DNA from: Paraburkholderia bryophila
Lineage (GTDB): Bacteria > Pseudomonadota > Gammaproteobacteria > Burkholderiales > Burkholderiaceae
NCBI RefSeq assembly: GCF_003269035.1
Contig: NZ_QLTK01000003.1
Span: 248,001-312,000, forward strand
Direction of reading: 5' to 3'
DNA: 64,000 nucleotides
Shown: positions 19,336 through 28,818 of the stretch, piece by piece
Position numbering within the stretch: position 1 is the first letter of the stretch
Layout: each line of letters starts with the position of its first letter
Notes under the pieces: model-generated
Databases searched by the model: none
Told to the model about the DNA's origin: nothing
The model's input: only the letters and a program-made list of their open reading frames with translations
Translations under genes and position numbers: made by a program

Positions 19336-19716
19336 TCAATGCCGGGCCGATCCGGTCAACGCGGCGAGGATCAGCGGCATCGGCACGGGTTTGACGAAGT
19401 GGTGATTGAAGCCCGAACGCAGCGACTCGCTGCGTTCTTCCGCGCGTTCGAGTCCGCTGACCGCGACCAGCGTGGGCGCCGGCACATCGCCTACGGAGCG
19501 GATGCGGCGCGCCACCGCGCGCCCGTCGAGGCGCGGCATTTCGACGTCGAGCAGCGCGGCGCCCGGATGCCAGGCGCAATACTGCGCCAGCGCGTCGAGC
19601 CCGTTGCGGGCGGTGCGGATGTCGAAACCCTGGGCGCTGAAATAAAGCGTGTAGGCAGCCAGCAGATCGGGGTCGTCGTCGGCGATCAGCAGGCGGGCCA
19701 TGTGCTGAGTGAACAT
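19336..19716 (-). CDS. Single-domain response regulator
   Basis: A 126-residue CheY-like receiver with no output domain. Acidic pocket residues lie in LLIADDDPD (13-15), the phosphoacceptor is Asp57 in LLDVEMPRLDG, and the conserved Lys is Lys109 in HHFVKPVP. GGGGAAG just upstream supports the start at 19716; Met6 (19701) is an alternative. It is divergent from the histidine kinase at 19856, its probable partner. Without an effector domain it must act by protein contact or as a phosphate sink. Confidence 0.9.
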   Translation of the reverse strand: MFTQHMARLLIADDDPDLLAAYTLYFSAQGFDIRTARNGLDALAQYCAWHPGAALLDVEMPRLDGRAVARRIRSVGDVPAPTLVAVSGLERAEERSESLRSGFNHHFVKPVPMPLILAALTGSARH

Positions 19717-19855
19717 CGGCTTCCCCTATGAGTATTCCTGGTATGTGTATGCCTGGTATTGAGCAATTTGAAGTCCCGCTAGAATCGTTGCGCGACGTTT
19801 CGCTTCCCGCCCAGCTTTCAGGCCCTCCACGCACACCCGCCCGCGCGGCTTGTTT

Positions 19856-21064
19856 ATGACGAATTTACGGCTCGACCCCAGCGAAGACGCCCAGATCGCG
19901 CGCGATATCGAGGCGGTCCAGCGGATCGGCGCTGTGCCGGCGATCCTGCGCCTGATCTGCAAAAACACGGGGATGGGCTTTGCCGCCGTAGCCCGGGTCT
20001 CCGAGCGTAGCTGGACCGCCTGCGCGGTGCAGGACGAAGTGAACTTCGGCCTGTTGGCGGGCGGCCAGCTCGAACTGCACACCACGCTGTGTTTCGAGTC
20101 GCGCGCGGCGCGGGCCGCCATCGTGATCGACAATTTCGGCACGGACCAGGTCTATCAGGGCCATCACACGGCGCGAATCTACAAGCTCGGCAGTTATATT
20201 TCCGTGCCGATCATTCTTCCCGACGGCGGCTATTTCGGTAATCTCTGCGCGATCGACCCGAGTCCGGCCGAGGTCTCGAATCCGCGCACGCTGAGCATGT
20301 TCGAAGGATTCGCGGACCTGATCGCGATGCAACTCGTGACCGAAGGGCGTCACGAGGCCGCTCAAACGGCCCTGCTTCGCGAGCGGGAAACCGCCAGCCT
20401 GCGTGAGCAGTTCATCGCCGTGCTCGGTCACGATCTGCGCAATCCGCTGTCGGCGGTCAGCGCGACTGCCGAGCTGCTGTCGCTGCGCAAGAACGAACCC
20501 GATCTCGTGAGAATCGGTCAGCGCCTGAAATCCTCCACCCTGCGCATGGCGCGTTTGATCGACGACGTGATGGACTTCGCGCGTGGCCGGCTCGGCTCGG
20601 GCATCGGCGTCTCGATCGACGAGGTCGGCGATCTGACCGCCGCGCTGCGGGCGGTGGTCGCGGAAGTGCGCGAGGCCAATCCGCAGCGTCTGCTCGCCGA
20701 CGACATCGCGATCGCCACGCCGGTGCGCTGCGACCGCACGCGCGTGCAGCAGTTGCTGTCGAATCTGCTCGGCAATGCCGTGACGCACGGCGACGCGGCG
20801 TTTCCGGTGCGGGTGCAGGCGCGCATCGAGCACGCCGAACTGGTGCTGACGGTGATCAACGGCGGCAACGAAATCGCGCCCGACGTCCTGAGCAAGGTGT
20901 TCGAGCCTTATTGGCGGCCGGCTACCAGTAAGCCCGGCGGCGGCTTGGGGCTGGGTTTGTATATCTGCAAGCAGATCGTCGCGGCGCATGGCGGCACGCT
21001 GGAGGTTAGGTCGTCCGCGCAAGAGGGGACGTGTTTCGTGGCGCGCCTGCCGACCGGTGTTTAA
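19856..21064 (+). CDS. Cytosolic GAF-domain sensor histidine kinase
   Basis: A 402-residue kinase with no membrane segment. A GAF domain (about residues 20-170) senses an unknown ligand. Next come HisKA with the phosphoacceptor His192 in VLGHDLRNPLSAV, and a HATPase with N box LLSNLLGNAVTHGD and G boxes GGGLGLGLYICKQIV. The ATG at 19856 was preferred to TTG 19850. The intergenic gap to the divergent response regulator is about 140 bases, so the two should share a control region. GAF with VPIILPDGGYFGNLCAID resembles light- or redox-type GAF kinases, but no chromophore Cys was identified. Confidence 0.92.
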   Translation: MTNLRLDPSEDAQIARDIEAVQRIGAVPAILRLICKNTGMGFAAVARVSERSWTACAVQDEVNFGLLAGGQLELHTTLCFESRAARAAIVIDNFGTDQVYQGHHTARIYKLGSYISVPIILPDGGYFGNLCAIDPSPAEVSNPRTLSMFEGFADLIAMQLVTEGRHEAAQTALLRERETASLREQFIAVLGHDLRNPLSAVSATAELLSLRKNEPDLVRIGQRLKSSTLRMARLIDDVMDFARGRLGSGIGVSIDEVGDLTAALRAVVAEVREANPQRLLADDIAIATPVRCDRTRVQQLLSNLLGNAVTHGDAAFPVRVQARIEHAELVLTVINGGNEIAPDVLSKVFEPYWRPATSKPGGGLGLGLYICKQIVAAHGGTLEVRSSAQEGTCFVARLPTGV

Positions 21065-21260
21065 CCGACGTCTAACTGCATCTATCGGGCCGCGCTGACG
21101 GTCCATTCCCGTAAGCAGGCGCCGCACGCGTACAGTGCTGCGTCGCACCATCCCTGTGCCTTGCTGCATCAAAACGCGTCGCGCCGGTGACGTGCCGCAC
21201 GCGCGTGCGATTCCCCCTCAAGCCCCGCGCCACCGCCTCACCACGCTTATTTGCCGCCAT

Positions 21261-21275
21261 TGGCACGGCCTTTGC
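21261..21275 (+). promoter_or_regulatory. Sigma-54 promoter of the nirB operon
   Basis: TGGCAC (21261-21266), five bases, then TTGC (21272-21275) matches the -24/-12 consensus exactly in spacing and sequence. Transcription should start near 21286, a few bases before the first leader hairpin. NtrC control fits a nitrogen assimilation operon. Confidence 0.85.
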
Positions 21276-21290
21276 GTAGAGCCTTGCCAT

Positions 21291-21362
21291 CGGACCAACG
21301 TGGGTCCGTCGCGAGCGCAACACAAAGCGCCCGCCGCAGTACCGATCAGGACAACGGCGTCC
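21291..21362 (+). promoter_or_regulatory. Two-hexaloop ANTAR-target leader RNA upstream of nirB
   Basis: Hairpin P1 has a perfect 6-bp stem (21291-21296 with 21303-21308) and the hexaloop AACGTG. Hairpin P2 has a 4-bp stem (21349-21352 with 21359-21362) and the hexaloop AACGGC. Both loops carry A at position 1 and G at position 4, the rule known for RNAs bound by ANTAR antiterminators such as NasR and EutV. P2 overlaps the left arm of the terminator at 21354, so the two cannot form together. The motif was found by eye. Confidence 0.72.
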
Positions 21363-21407
21363 CCCGGATTCAGTCATCGACTGGATTCGCGGGACGCCGT
21401 TTTTGTT
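21354..21407 (+). terminator. Leader terminator before nirB
   Basis: A perfect 10-bp outer stem (21354-21363 with 21391-21400) contains an inner CAGT/ACTG stem and is followed by TTTTGTTT. It lies about 85 bases before the nirB start and after the sigma-54 promoter, so it should attenuate transcription unless antiterminated. Confidence 0.82.
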
Positions 21408-21484
21408 TGCCGAAGCGTTTTCGCGGCTCTCGCGCGGCGGCGCACGAAACCCAGCAAGCCCAGCACATTGAGGACACCGCGGTC

Positions 21485-24031
21485 ATGAAAATCATCGTTA
21501 TCGGTCACGGCATGGTCGGCCACAAACTGGTGGAATGCCTCGCGCAAGATGCCGCGCACGGGCTCGACATCACCGTGCTTTGCGAAGAGTCGCGGCCGGC
21601 CTACGACCGCGTGCATCTGTCGGCGTTCTTCTCGGGCCGGAGCGCGGACGATCTGTCGCTGGTCGAACCGGGTTTCTTCGAACGGCAGAACGTGCTGCTC
21701 AAACTGAACGCGAAGGCGGTCGCGATCGATCGCGACGCGCGCAGCGTGACGGTTTCGACGGGCGAGACCTTGCCCTACGACAAGCTCGTGTTCGCCACCG
21801 GCTCCTATCCGTTCGTGCCGCCGGTGCCGGGTCGGGAGCGCGCCGACTGCTTCGTGTATCGCACCATCGACGATCTCGAGGCAATGCAGGAATGCGGCGC
21901 GCGCTCGACCACGGGGACGGTGGTGGGCGGCGGGCTGCTCGGTCTCGAGTGCGCGAAGGCGCTGCGCGATATGGGCCTGCAAACGCATGTGGTCGAATTC
22001 GCGCCGCGTCTGATGGCGGTGCAGGTCGACGACGGCGGCGGCCGCGTGCTGCGCACCCGGATCGAAGAACTCGGCGTGACCGTGCACACGCAGAAGAACA
22101 CCACGGCGATCGTGGATGGCGAAACCGGCACGCACCGCATGCAGTTCGCGGACGGCAGCCATCTCGACACCGACATGATCGTGTTCTCCGCGGGCATCCG
22201 TCCGCGCGACGACCTGGCGCGCGCAAGCGGCCTGACGCTCGGCGCGCGCGGCGGCATCGTGATCGACAACGCGTGCCGCACCAGCGACCCGCACATCTAC
22301 GCGATCGGCGAGTGCGCGCTGTGGAACGGCCAGTTGTTCGGGCTCGTCGCGCCGGGCTACGAGATGGCGCGCGCGGTGGCGAAGCAGTTGCTCGGCGACG
22401 CGACCGGGGCCGAATTCGCCGGCGCCGACATGAGCACCAAACTGAAGCTGATGGGCGTCGACGTGGCGAGTATCGGCGATGCGCACGGCAACACGCCGGG
22501 CAGCCGCGCCTATCAGTTCAGCGACGAACGCAAGCAGGTCTACAAGAAGCTGGTGGTCTCCGGGTGCGGCAAGTATCTGCTGGGCGGCGTGATGGTCGGC
22601 GACGCGAGCGATTACGGCACGCTGCTGCAGATGATGCTGAACCGCGTCGAACTGCCGGAAGCGCCCGAATTCCTGATCCTGCCGCAGGCCGACGGCGACG
22701 CGAAACCGGCGCTCGGCGTCGACGCGTTGCCCGACGCCGCGCAGATCTGCTCGTGCAACAACGTGTCGAAGGGCGCCTTGTGCGCGGCGGTGGTTGCCGG
22801 CGCAACCGACATCGGCGCACTCAAGTGTGCGACCGGCGCAGGCACCTCGTGCGGCGGTTGCGTGCCGCTCGTCACGCAGGTGATGAAAGCCGAGATGAAA
22901 AAGCAGGGGCTCGCGGTCAACAACCATCTGTGCGAACACTTCCCGTTTTCCCGCCAGGAGTTGTATCACCTCGTGCGCGTGGGCGAAGTGCGCAGCTTCG
23001 GCGAATTGCTCGCACGGCACGGTCATGGCTTGGGCTGCGATATCTGCAAGCCGGCGGTGGCGAGCATTCTCGCGTCGTGCTGGAACGAATTCGTGCTGAA
23101 GAAAGAGCACGCGTCGCTGCAGGACACCAACGATTACTACCTCGCCAATATCCAGCGCGACGGCACTTACTCGGTCGTGCCGCGCATGGCGGGCGGCGAA
23201 GTGACGCCGGACGGTCTGATCGCCGTCGGCCAGGTCGCGAAAAAATACGGGCTGTACACGAAGATCACCGGTGGTCAGCGGGTCGATCTGTTCGGCGCGC
23301 GCGTCGAGCAACTGCCGTTCATCTGGGAAGAGCTGATCGCCGCCGGTTTCGAATCCGGTCATGCGTACGGCAAGTCGCTGCGCACGGTGAAGTCGTGCGT
23401 CGGCTCGACGTGGTGCCGCTACGGCGTCGGCGATTCGGTCGGGCTCGCGGTCGAGATCGAGAACCGCTACAAGGGCTTGCGTACACCGCACAAGATCAAG
23501 TTCGGCGTGTCGGGCTGTACGCGCGAATGCGCCGAAGCGCAGGGCAAGGACGTCGGCATCATCGCCACCGAGAAAGGCTGGAATCTCTACGTGTGCGGCA
23601 ACGGCGGCATGAAGCCGCGCCATGCCGAGCTGCTGGCGTCCGATCTGGATAAAGACACGCTGGTGCGCTACATCGACCGCTTTCTGATGTTCTACGTGCG
23701 CACGGCGGACCGTCTGCAACGCACCAGCGTGTGGCGCGAGAACCTCGAAGGCGGACTGGCGTATCTGATCGACGTGGTCGTCAACGATCGCCTCGGCGTG
23801 GCCGCCGAGCTCGAAGCGGACCTGCAGCACGTGGTCGACACGTACGAATGCGAGTGGAAGAAGGCCGTGACCGATCCCGAAACGCGTAAGCGCTTCCGTC
23901 ATTTCGTCAACAGCAGCGAGCCGGACCGCAATGTGACGTTCGTCGAAGAGCGCGGCCAGATCCGGCCGGCCACACCCGCCGAACGGCACATCCGGCTGGC
24001 GGCGATTCCGGTCGTCGTCGAAACCGTCTGA
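21485..24031 (+). CDS. nirB: Assimilatory nitrite reductase (NADH), large subunit
   Basis: An 848-residue siroheme enzyme reducing nitrite to ammonium with NAD(P)H. Domains in order are an FAD/NAD oxidoreductase (residues 1 to about 410; IIVIGHGMVGHKLVE, FATGSYPFVPPVPG, VVGGGLLGLECAKAL), a BFD-like 2Fe-2S domain (ICSCNNVSKGAL and GTSCGGC), a ferredoxin-like half domain, and the siroheme/4Fe-4S domain with CVGSTWC (Cys638, Cys644) and CTREC, the C-x5-C plus C-x3-C ligand set. ATG 21485 begins the nucleotide-binding fold. The gene follows a sigma-54 promoter and an attenuator-type leader and heads the nirB-nirD-nasA operon. Confidence 0.96.
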   Translation: MKIIVIGHGMVGHKLVECLAQDAAHGLDITVLCEESRPAYDRVHLSAFFSGRSADDLSLVEPGFFERQNVLLKLNAKAVAIDRDARSVTVSTGETLPYDKLVFATGSYPFVPPVPGRERADCFVYRTIDDLEAMQECGARSTTGTVVGGGLLGLECAKALRDMGLQTHVVEFAPRLMAVQVDDGGGRVLRTRIEELGVTVHTQKNTTAIVDGETGTHRMQFADGSHLDTDMIVFSAGIRPRDDLARASGLTLGARGGIVIDNACRTSDPHIYAIGECALWNGQLFGLVAPGYEMARAVAKQLLGDATGAEFAGADMSTKLKLMGVDVASIGDAHGNTPGSRAYQFSDERKQVYKKLVVSGCGKYLLGGVMVGDASDYGTLLQMMLNRVELPEAPEFLILPQADGDAKPALGVDALPDAAQICSCNNVSKGALCAAVVAGATDIGALKCATGAGTSCGGCVPLVTQVMKAEMKKQGLAVNNHLCEHFPFSRQELYHLVRVGEVRSFGELLARHGHGLGCDICKPAVASILASCWNEFVLKKEHASLQDTNDYYLANIQRDGTYSVVPRMAGGEVTPDGLIAVGQVAKKYGLYTKITGGQRVDLFGARVEQLPFIWEELIAAGFESGHAYGKSLRTVKSCVGSTWCRYGVGDSVGLAVEIENRYKGLRTPHKIKFGVSGCTRECAEAQGKDVGIIATEKGWNLYVCGNGGMKPRHAELLASDLDKDTLVRYIDRFLMFYVRTADRLQRTSVWRENLEGGLAYLIDVVVNDRLGVAAELEADLQHVVDTYECEWKKAVTDPETRKRFRHFVNSSEPDRNVTFVEERGQIRPATPAERHIRLAAIPVVVETV

Positions 24032-24072
24032 TTTCCCCCACCCGGGTTGCGCTATTTACCGAGGACTTCGCC

Positions 24073-24426
24073 ATGAATCAAGACCGTGTGCCGCGTGCCT
24101 GGCAGCCCGTTTGCCCGCTCGATGAAATCGTCCCCAACACGGGCGTCTGCGCGCTCGTCAACGGCGAGCAGGTGGCCGTATTTCACGTGCACGACGGCCG
24201 CGAGCACGCCGCCGTCTACGCGATCGGGAACTTCGATCCGGGCTCGCAGGCGGCGGTGCTGTCGCGCGGGCTGATCGGCAGTCTCGGCGAACGCGTGGTG
24301 GTCGCTTCGCCGATTTACAAGCATCACTTCGATCTGCGTACCGGCGAGTGCCTGGAGACGCCGGCGTATTCCGTCAGCGCGTTCGATGCGCGGGTGGAAA
24401 ACGGTCAGGTGTGGGTTGCCGTTTAA
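24073..24426 (+). CDS. nirD: Nitrite reductase small subunit
   Basis: A 117-residue Rieske-fold protein that completes NirBD. The fold is visible from WQPVCPLDEIVPNTGVCALV through YAIGNFDPGSQAAVL to SPIYKHHFDLRTGECLETP. The Cys-x-His pairs of true Rieske proteins are missing, as is normal in assimilatory NirD, so it should not bind an iron-sulfur cluster. It lies 41 bases after nirB and 35 before the nitrate reductase gene. Confidence 0.94.
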   Translation: MNQDRVPRAWQPVCPLDEIVPNTGVCALVNGEQVAVFHVHDGREHAAVYAIGNFDPGSQAAVLSRGLIGSLGERVVVASPIYKHHFDLRTGECLETPAYSVSAFDARVENGQVWVAV

Positions 24427-24461
24427 GCGTCCGCCAACTCTTTCCAACTACGTAGCCCGCC

Positions 24462-27400
24462 ATGTCCTCCGCTAACGTCAAAACGGTGTGCCCCTACTGC
24501 GGCGTCGGCTGCGGCATGGTGCTGCACGTCGAGGACGGGCAGGTCGTGAAGATTTCCGGCGACAAGGAACATCCGGCCAACTTCGGCCGGCTCTGCACGA
24601 AGGGGCAATCGGCGCACGTCGCGCTGCGCAAATCGGGGCGTCTGGAAGGCGCATTCGTGCGTCACGCACGCGACCAGGACCCCGTGCCGCTGCCGATGGC
24701 ACAGGCAATCAGCAGCACGGCGGCGCGCCTGCGCGGCCTGCTCGACCAGCATGGACCGGACGCGCTGTCGTTCTACGTGTCCGGGCAGATGTCGATCGAA
24801 GCGCAGTACCTCGTCAATAAACTCGCCAAGGGTTTCGTCGGCACCAACAATATCGAATCGAACTCGCGCCTGTGCATGGCGAGCGCGGGCAGCGGCTACA
24901 AATTGTCGCTCGGCGCGGACGGCCCGCCGGGCTCGTACGACGACTTCGATCACGCCGACGTATTCTTCGTGATCGGCGCGAATATGGCCGACTGTCACCC
25001 GATTCTGTTCCTGCGGATGATGGACCGAGTGAAGGCCGGCGCCAGACTGATCGTGGTCGATCCGCGCCGCAACACGACCGCCGACAAAGCCGATCTGTTC
25101 ATGCAGATCAAGCCGGGCACCGACCTCGCGCTGCTCAACGGTCTGCTGCATCTGCTGCACGAAAACGGCCAGACGGATGCCGCCTTTATCGCCGAGGCCA
25201 CCGAGGGCTGGGACGCAATGCCCGCGTTTCTGGCGGATTACACGCCTGACAACGTCGCGCGAATCACCGGCTTGCCTGCCGAAGACATTCGCCGCGCGGC
25301 GCAGATGATCGGCACGGCAAAAGAGTGGATCAGTTGCTGGACCATGGGCCTCAATCAGAGCACGCACGGCACGTGGCATACCAACGCGATCTGCAACCTG
25401 CATCTGGCGACCGGCAAGATCTGCCGCCGCGGCAGCGGGCCGTTTTCGCTGACCGGCCAGCCGAATGCGATGGGCGGCCGCGAAATGGGCTACATGGGCC
25501 CGGGTTTGCCGGGACAGCGGTCGGTGCTGGTGGACCAGGACCGCGCGTTCATCGAAGCGCTTTGGGCAATTCCGCCGGGCACCTTGAAGACCGAAGTCGG
25601 CAACGGCACGATCGACATGTTCGCGCGCATGGCCACGGGCGAGATCAAGGCCTGCTGGATCATCTGCACCAATCCGGTGGCGAGCGTCGCGAACCGGCAG
25701 AACGCGATTGCCGGTTTGCGCGCCGCGGAACTGGTGATTTCGCAGGACGCGTTTCTCGACACCGAGACGAATCGCTACGCCGACGTGCTGCTGCCCGGCG
25801 CGTTATGGGCCGAAGCGGAAGGCGTGATGATCAACTCGGAGCGCAATCTCACGCTGATGCAGAAGGGCATCGAGCCGCCGGGCGCGGCGTTGCCGGACTG
25901 GCAGATCATCGCGCGGGTGGCGTGTGAAATGGGTTTTGCCGAGGCGTTCAGCTACGAGAGCGCCGAACAGGTCTTCGCGGAGATCACGCGGGCGTCGAAT
26001 CCGAAAACCGGTTACGACCTGCGCGGCGCGAGCCATCGGCGCCTGAAGGACACGCCGTTGCAATGGCCGCTGGCGGCGCACGAGTCGAGCGGGCGCAATC
26101 CCGTGCGTTACCTCAACGACGGCGTCAGCCAGCCGTTGAAGGCGTGGCCGGACGGCAGCCATCCCCGGTTGGTGTTCCCGACCGCGAGTGGACGCGCGAT
26201 GTTTTTCGCGCGCGGCTATGCGGCGCCGGCGGAATTGCCTGACCGTGAATTTCCGATCGTGCTGAACACCGGCCGTTTGCAGCATCAATGGCACACCATG
26301 ACCAAGACCGGCAAGGTCGCGATGCTCAACAAGCTGAACCCGGGGCCGTTCGTCGAGATTCATCCCGAAGATGCCGCCACGCTCGGCATCAAGGCGAAAG
26401 ACCCGGTGGAGATTCGTTCGCGGCGCGGCCGTACGGTGTTGCCGGCGGTCGTGACCGAGCGCGTCAGCGCGGGCCACTGTTTCGCGCCGATGCACTGGAA
26501 CGACGTGTTCGGCGATGACCTGTGCATCAACGCCGTAACGAGCGACGCCATCGATCCGGTTTCGCAGCAACCCGAACTCAAGTTTTGTGCAGTCGCGCTG
26601 AGTCCGGTGCGCGTGGCGCCTGTCGAGTCGCTGGTGAATGACGACGCGCTCGAGTTAGTCGACGCGTCTACGTCAGCGCCTGCGTCTGCGTCCGCGCTGG
26701 CGATTGGCTCGACCGCCACGTCAATGGATGTTGCAACGGCCAGTGCCGAGGATCTCTCCATGCCGTCTATCGAAGCACTCACCCGTGCGTTGCAATTGCC
26801 GCCAACGCCTGCGCCGTCGTTCACCGATGCCGAGCGGACTTATCTGGCGGGTTTCGTGAGCGGCCTGCACTCGGCGCGCGAGCAGGGCATGAGTGGTGAC
26901 AGCGGCGCTGTGCCGGTCTTGCCGTTTAGCGCGCCGTTCGATGCAACGAAGCGTCTGTACGTGGACGGTTTGCTCGCGGGGCTATTTAGCCGCAGCGCGG
27001 TGCCGACCTCGCCGGCGGCCGCGCCCACCTCGCCCGTTCATCTGCCGCAAGAAGCGGCGCAATCGTCCGGCGTGCGGATCGCGCGCGCACGGCCCAAGGT
27101 CACGCTGCTGTGGGCCTCGCAAACCGGCAATACCGAATCGCTCACCGAGCGCTACGCCACGCGTCTGATGGAGTCGGGGTTCGAAATCCGTACCTCGTGC
27201 ATGGCGGATTACGACGTGTCGGCGCTGGCCAAAGCGCAATACGTGCTGCTGATGACCAGCACGTTCGGCGACGGCGATCCACCCGACAACGCGCAAGGTC
27301 TGTGGGCGCAATTGAGTGCGCCCGCCGCGCCTCGTCTGGACGGCGTGCGCTTCGCGGTGCTCGCGCTCGGCGACCGCAACTACGATCAGTTCTGCGGCCA

Positions 27401-28718
27401 CGGTCGCCGTCTCGACGAGCAACTCGCGGACAAAGGCGCACGGCGATTGATGGACCGGGTCGATTGCGATAGCGACTATCAGCCGGGCGCCGACGCGTGG
27501 CTCGAACGCATCATCGTGCGCATCAAGGAAGAAGATGCCGCCCTGCACGCGGTGCCGCCGGGCGGCATGATCAACGCGGTGATCCCGGGCGCGGTGCCGA
27601 GTAAAACCCGGCCGGCCGCTTCGCGGCTCGTGACGAATCTGCGTCTGAACAGGCAGGGTGCGGCGAAAGACACGCGCTACTTCTCGCTCAGCACGAACGA
27701 GTCCGGCCTCGAATACGAAGCGGGCGACGCCCTGGGCGTCTGGCCGAGCAATTGCCCGGAACTGGTCGACGAATTGATCGGCCTCAGCGGCGCGCACGCC
27801 GATGCGTTGGTGCAGGTGGCGGGCGCGGGCGAGATGCGACTGGCCGACGCACTCGGCCGGCACTACGAGATTGCGCGGCCGAATCTGGATGCGCTCGCGC
27901 TGATCGCCGCGCGCAGCGGCAACGGCAGGGGCGCATTGCGCGATCTGCTGGCGCCCGAGCGCAAGGCCGACCTCAAGCAGTGGTTGTGGGGGCAACAACT
28001 GGCCGACGTGCTGCACGAGTTTCCGGTGAAGCTTGGCGCCGCCGAATTGACCGGCATGCTCAAACGCCTGCAACCGCGCCTGTATTCGATCGCGTCGAGT
28101 CCGAAAGCGCATGCCGGTGAAGTGCATCTGACGGTGTCGGCCGTGCGTTACAGCAATGGCCGGCGTCATCGCAAAGGCGTGTCGTCGACGTTTCTCGCCG
28201 ATCGCGCCGGCGACGTCGAGGTGCCGGTGTTCGTGCAGAAGTCCGCGCACTTCCGGCCGCCGCACGGCGCTGACACCCCCATGATCATGGTCGGTCCCGG
28301 CACCGGCGTCGCACCGTTTCGCGGCTTTCTGCACGAGCGGCGGGCACGGGGCGACACCGGGCGCAACTGGCTGTTCTTCGGCGAGCAACACGCGGCCTCC
28401 GATTTTTACTATCGCGACGAGCTCGAAGCCATGCGCGACGACGGTCTGCTCAACCGGCTGGACCTCGCGTTCTCGCGCGACCAGGCGGACAAGATCTATG
28501 TGCAGGACCGCATGCGCGAGCAGGGTGCGCAACTGTGGTCGTGGCTCGAGGAAGGTGCGCATTTCTACGTCTGTGGTGACGCCAATCGCATGGCGAAAGA
28601 TGTGGACGCGGCGTTGAAGGACATCGTCGCACGACACGGCGCCATGAGCGACGAACAGGCGCTCGACTACGTGAGCCGTCTCGCACGCGAAAAACGCTAT
28701 GCACGCGACGTTTACTAA
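24462..28718 (+). CDS. Assimilatory nitrate reductase fused to a CysJ/P450-reductase-type flavoprotein
   Basis: A 1418-residue fusion. Residues 1 to about 730 are a NasA-type molybdopterin reductase: a 4Fe-4S site with Cys10, Cys13, Cys17 and Cys45, then the bis-MGD domains and the dinucleotide-binding end (NTGRLQHQWHTMTKTG). A low-complexity Ala/Ser/Pro linker (about 730-875) follows. The last 540 residues are a flavodoxin FMN domain (LLWASQTGNTESL), an FAD domain (RLYSIASSPK) and an NADPH domain (MIMVGPGTGVAPFRGF). The protein can in principle pass electrons from NADPH through FAD, FMN and 4Fe-4S to molybdenum, replacing a separate NasB/NasC reductase. The order is nirB-nirD-nasA fusion-transporter. 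Confidence 0.93.
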   Translation: MSSANVKTVCPYCGVGCGMVLHVEDGQVVKISGDKEHPANFGRLCTKGQSAHVALRKSGRLEGAFVRHARDQDPVPLPMAQAISSTAARLRGLLDQHGPDALSFYVSGQMSIEAQYLVNKLAKGFVGTNNIESNSRLCMASAGSGYKLSLGADGPPGSYDDFDHADVFFVIGANMADCHPILFLRMMDRVKAGARLIVVDPRRNTTADKADLFMQIKPGTDLALLNGLLHLLHENGQTDAAFIAEATEGWDAMPAFLADYTPDNVARITGLPAEDIRRAAQMIGTAKEWISCWTMGLNQSTHGTWHTNAICNLHLATGKICRRGSGPFSLTGQPNAMGGREMGYMGPGLPGQRSVLVDQDRAFIEALWAIPPGTLKTEVGNGTIDMFARMATGEIKACWIICTNPVASVANRQNAIAGLRAAELVISQDAFLDTETNRYADVLLPGALWAEAEGVMINSERNLTLMQKGIEPPGAALPDWQIIARVACEMGFAEAFSYESAEQVFAEITRASNPKTGYDLRGASHRRLKDTPLQWPLAAHESSGRNPVRYLNDGVSQPLKAWPDGSHPRLVFPTASGRAMFFARGYAAPAELPDREFPIVLNTGRLQHQWHTMTKTGKVAMLNKLNPGPFVEIHPEDAATLGIKAKDPVEIRSRRGRTVLPAVVTERVSAGHCFAPMHWNDVFGDDLCINAVTSDAIDPVSQQPELKFCAVALSPVRVAPVESLVNDDALELVDASTSAPASASALAIGSTATSMDVATASAEDLSMPSIEALTRALQLPPTPAPSFTDAERTYLAGFVSGLHSAREQGMSGDSGAVPVLPFSAPFDATKRLYVDGLLAGLFSRSAVPTSPAAAPTSPVHLPQEAAQSSGVRIARARPKVTLLWASQTGNTESLTERYATRLMESGFEIRTSCMADYDVSALAKAQYVLLMTSTFGDGDPPDNAQGLWAQLSAPAAPRLDGVRFAVLALGDRNYDQFCGHGRRLDEQLADKGARRLMDRVDCDSDYQPGADAWLERIIVRIKEEDAALHAVPPGGMINAVIPGAVPSKTRPAASRLVTNLRLNRQGAAKDTRYFSLSTNESGLEYEAGDALGVWPSNCPELVDELIGLSGAHADALVQVAGAGEMRLADALGRHYEIARPNLDALALIAARSGNGRGALRDLLAPERKADLKQWLWGQQLADVLHEFPVKLGAAELTGMLKRLQPRLYSIASSPKAHAGEVHLTVSAVRYSNGRRHRKGVSSTFLADRAGDVEVPVFVQKSAHFRPPHGADTPMIMVGPGTGVAPFRGFLHERRARGDTGRNWLFFGEQHAASDFYYRDELEAMRDDGLLNRLDLAFSRDQADKIYVQDRMREQGAQLWSWLEEGAHFYVCGDANRMAKDVDAALKDIVARHGAMSDEQALDYVSRLAREKRYARDVY

Positions 28719-28749
28719 AGATCGAGACGGTGTGCCAGGCGCGTAGATA

Positions 28750-28767
28750 GCGACCCGACGAGGTCGC
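28750..28767 (+). terminator. Hairpin after the nitrate reductase fusion
   Basis: A perfect 6-bp stem (28750-28755 with 28762-28767) with a 6-base loop lies 31 bases past the stop. The following T tract is poor, so it may only stabilise the transcript end. Confidence 0.35.
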
Positions 28768-28818
28768 GGTTTCAGGTTTCAAGGAGTACGCAAGCGAGCT
28801 TCGAACGACGCACCCGGA

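Noticed and set aside
21374-23989. 871-codon minus-strand frame opposite nirB
   Set aside because: Antisense shadow of a clearly identified nitrite reductase; no motif in the reverse product.
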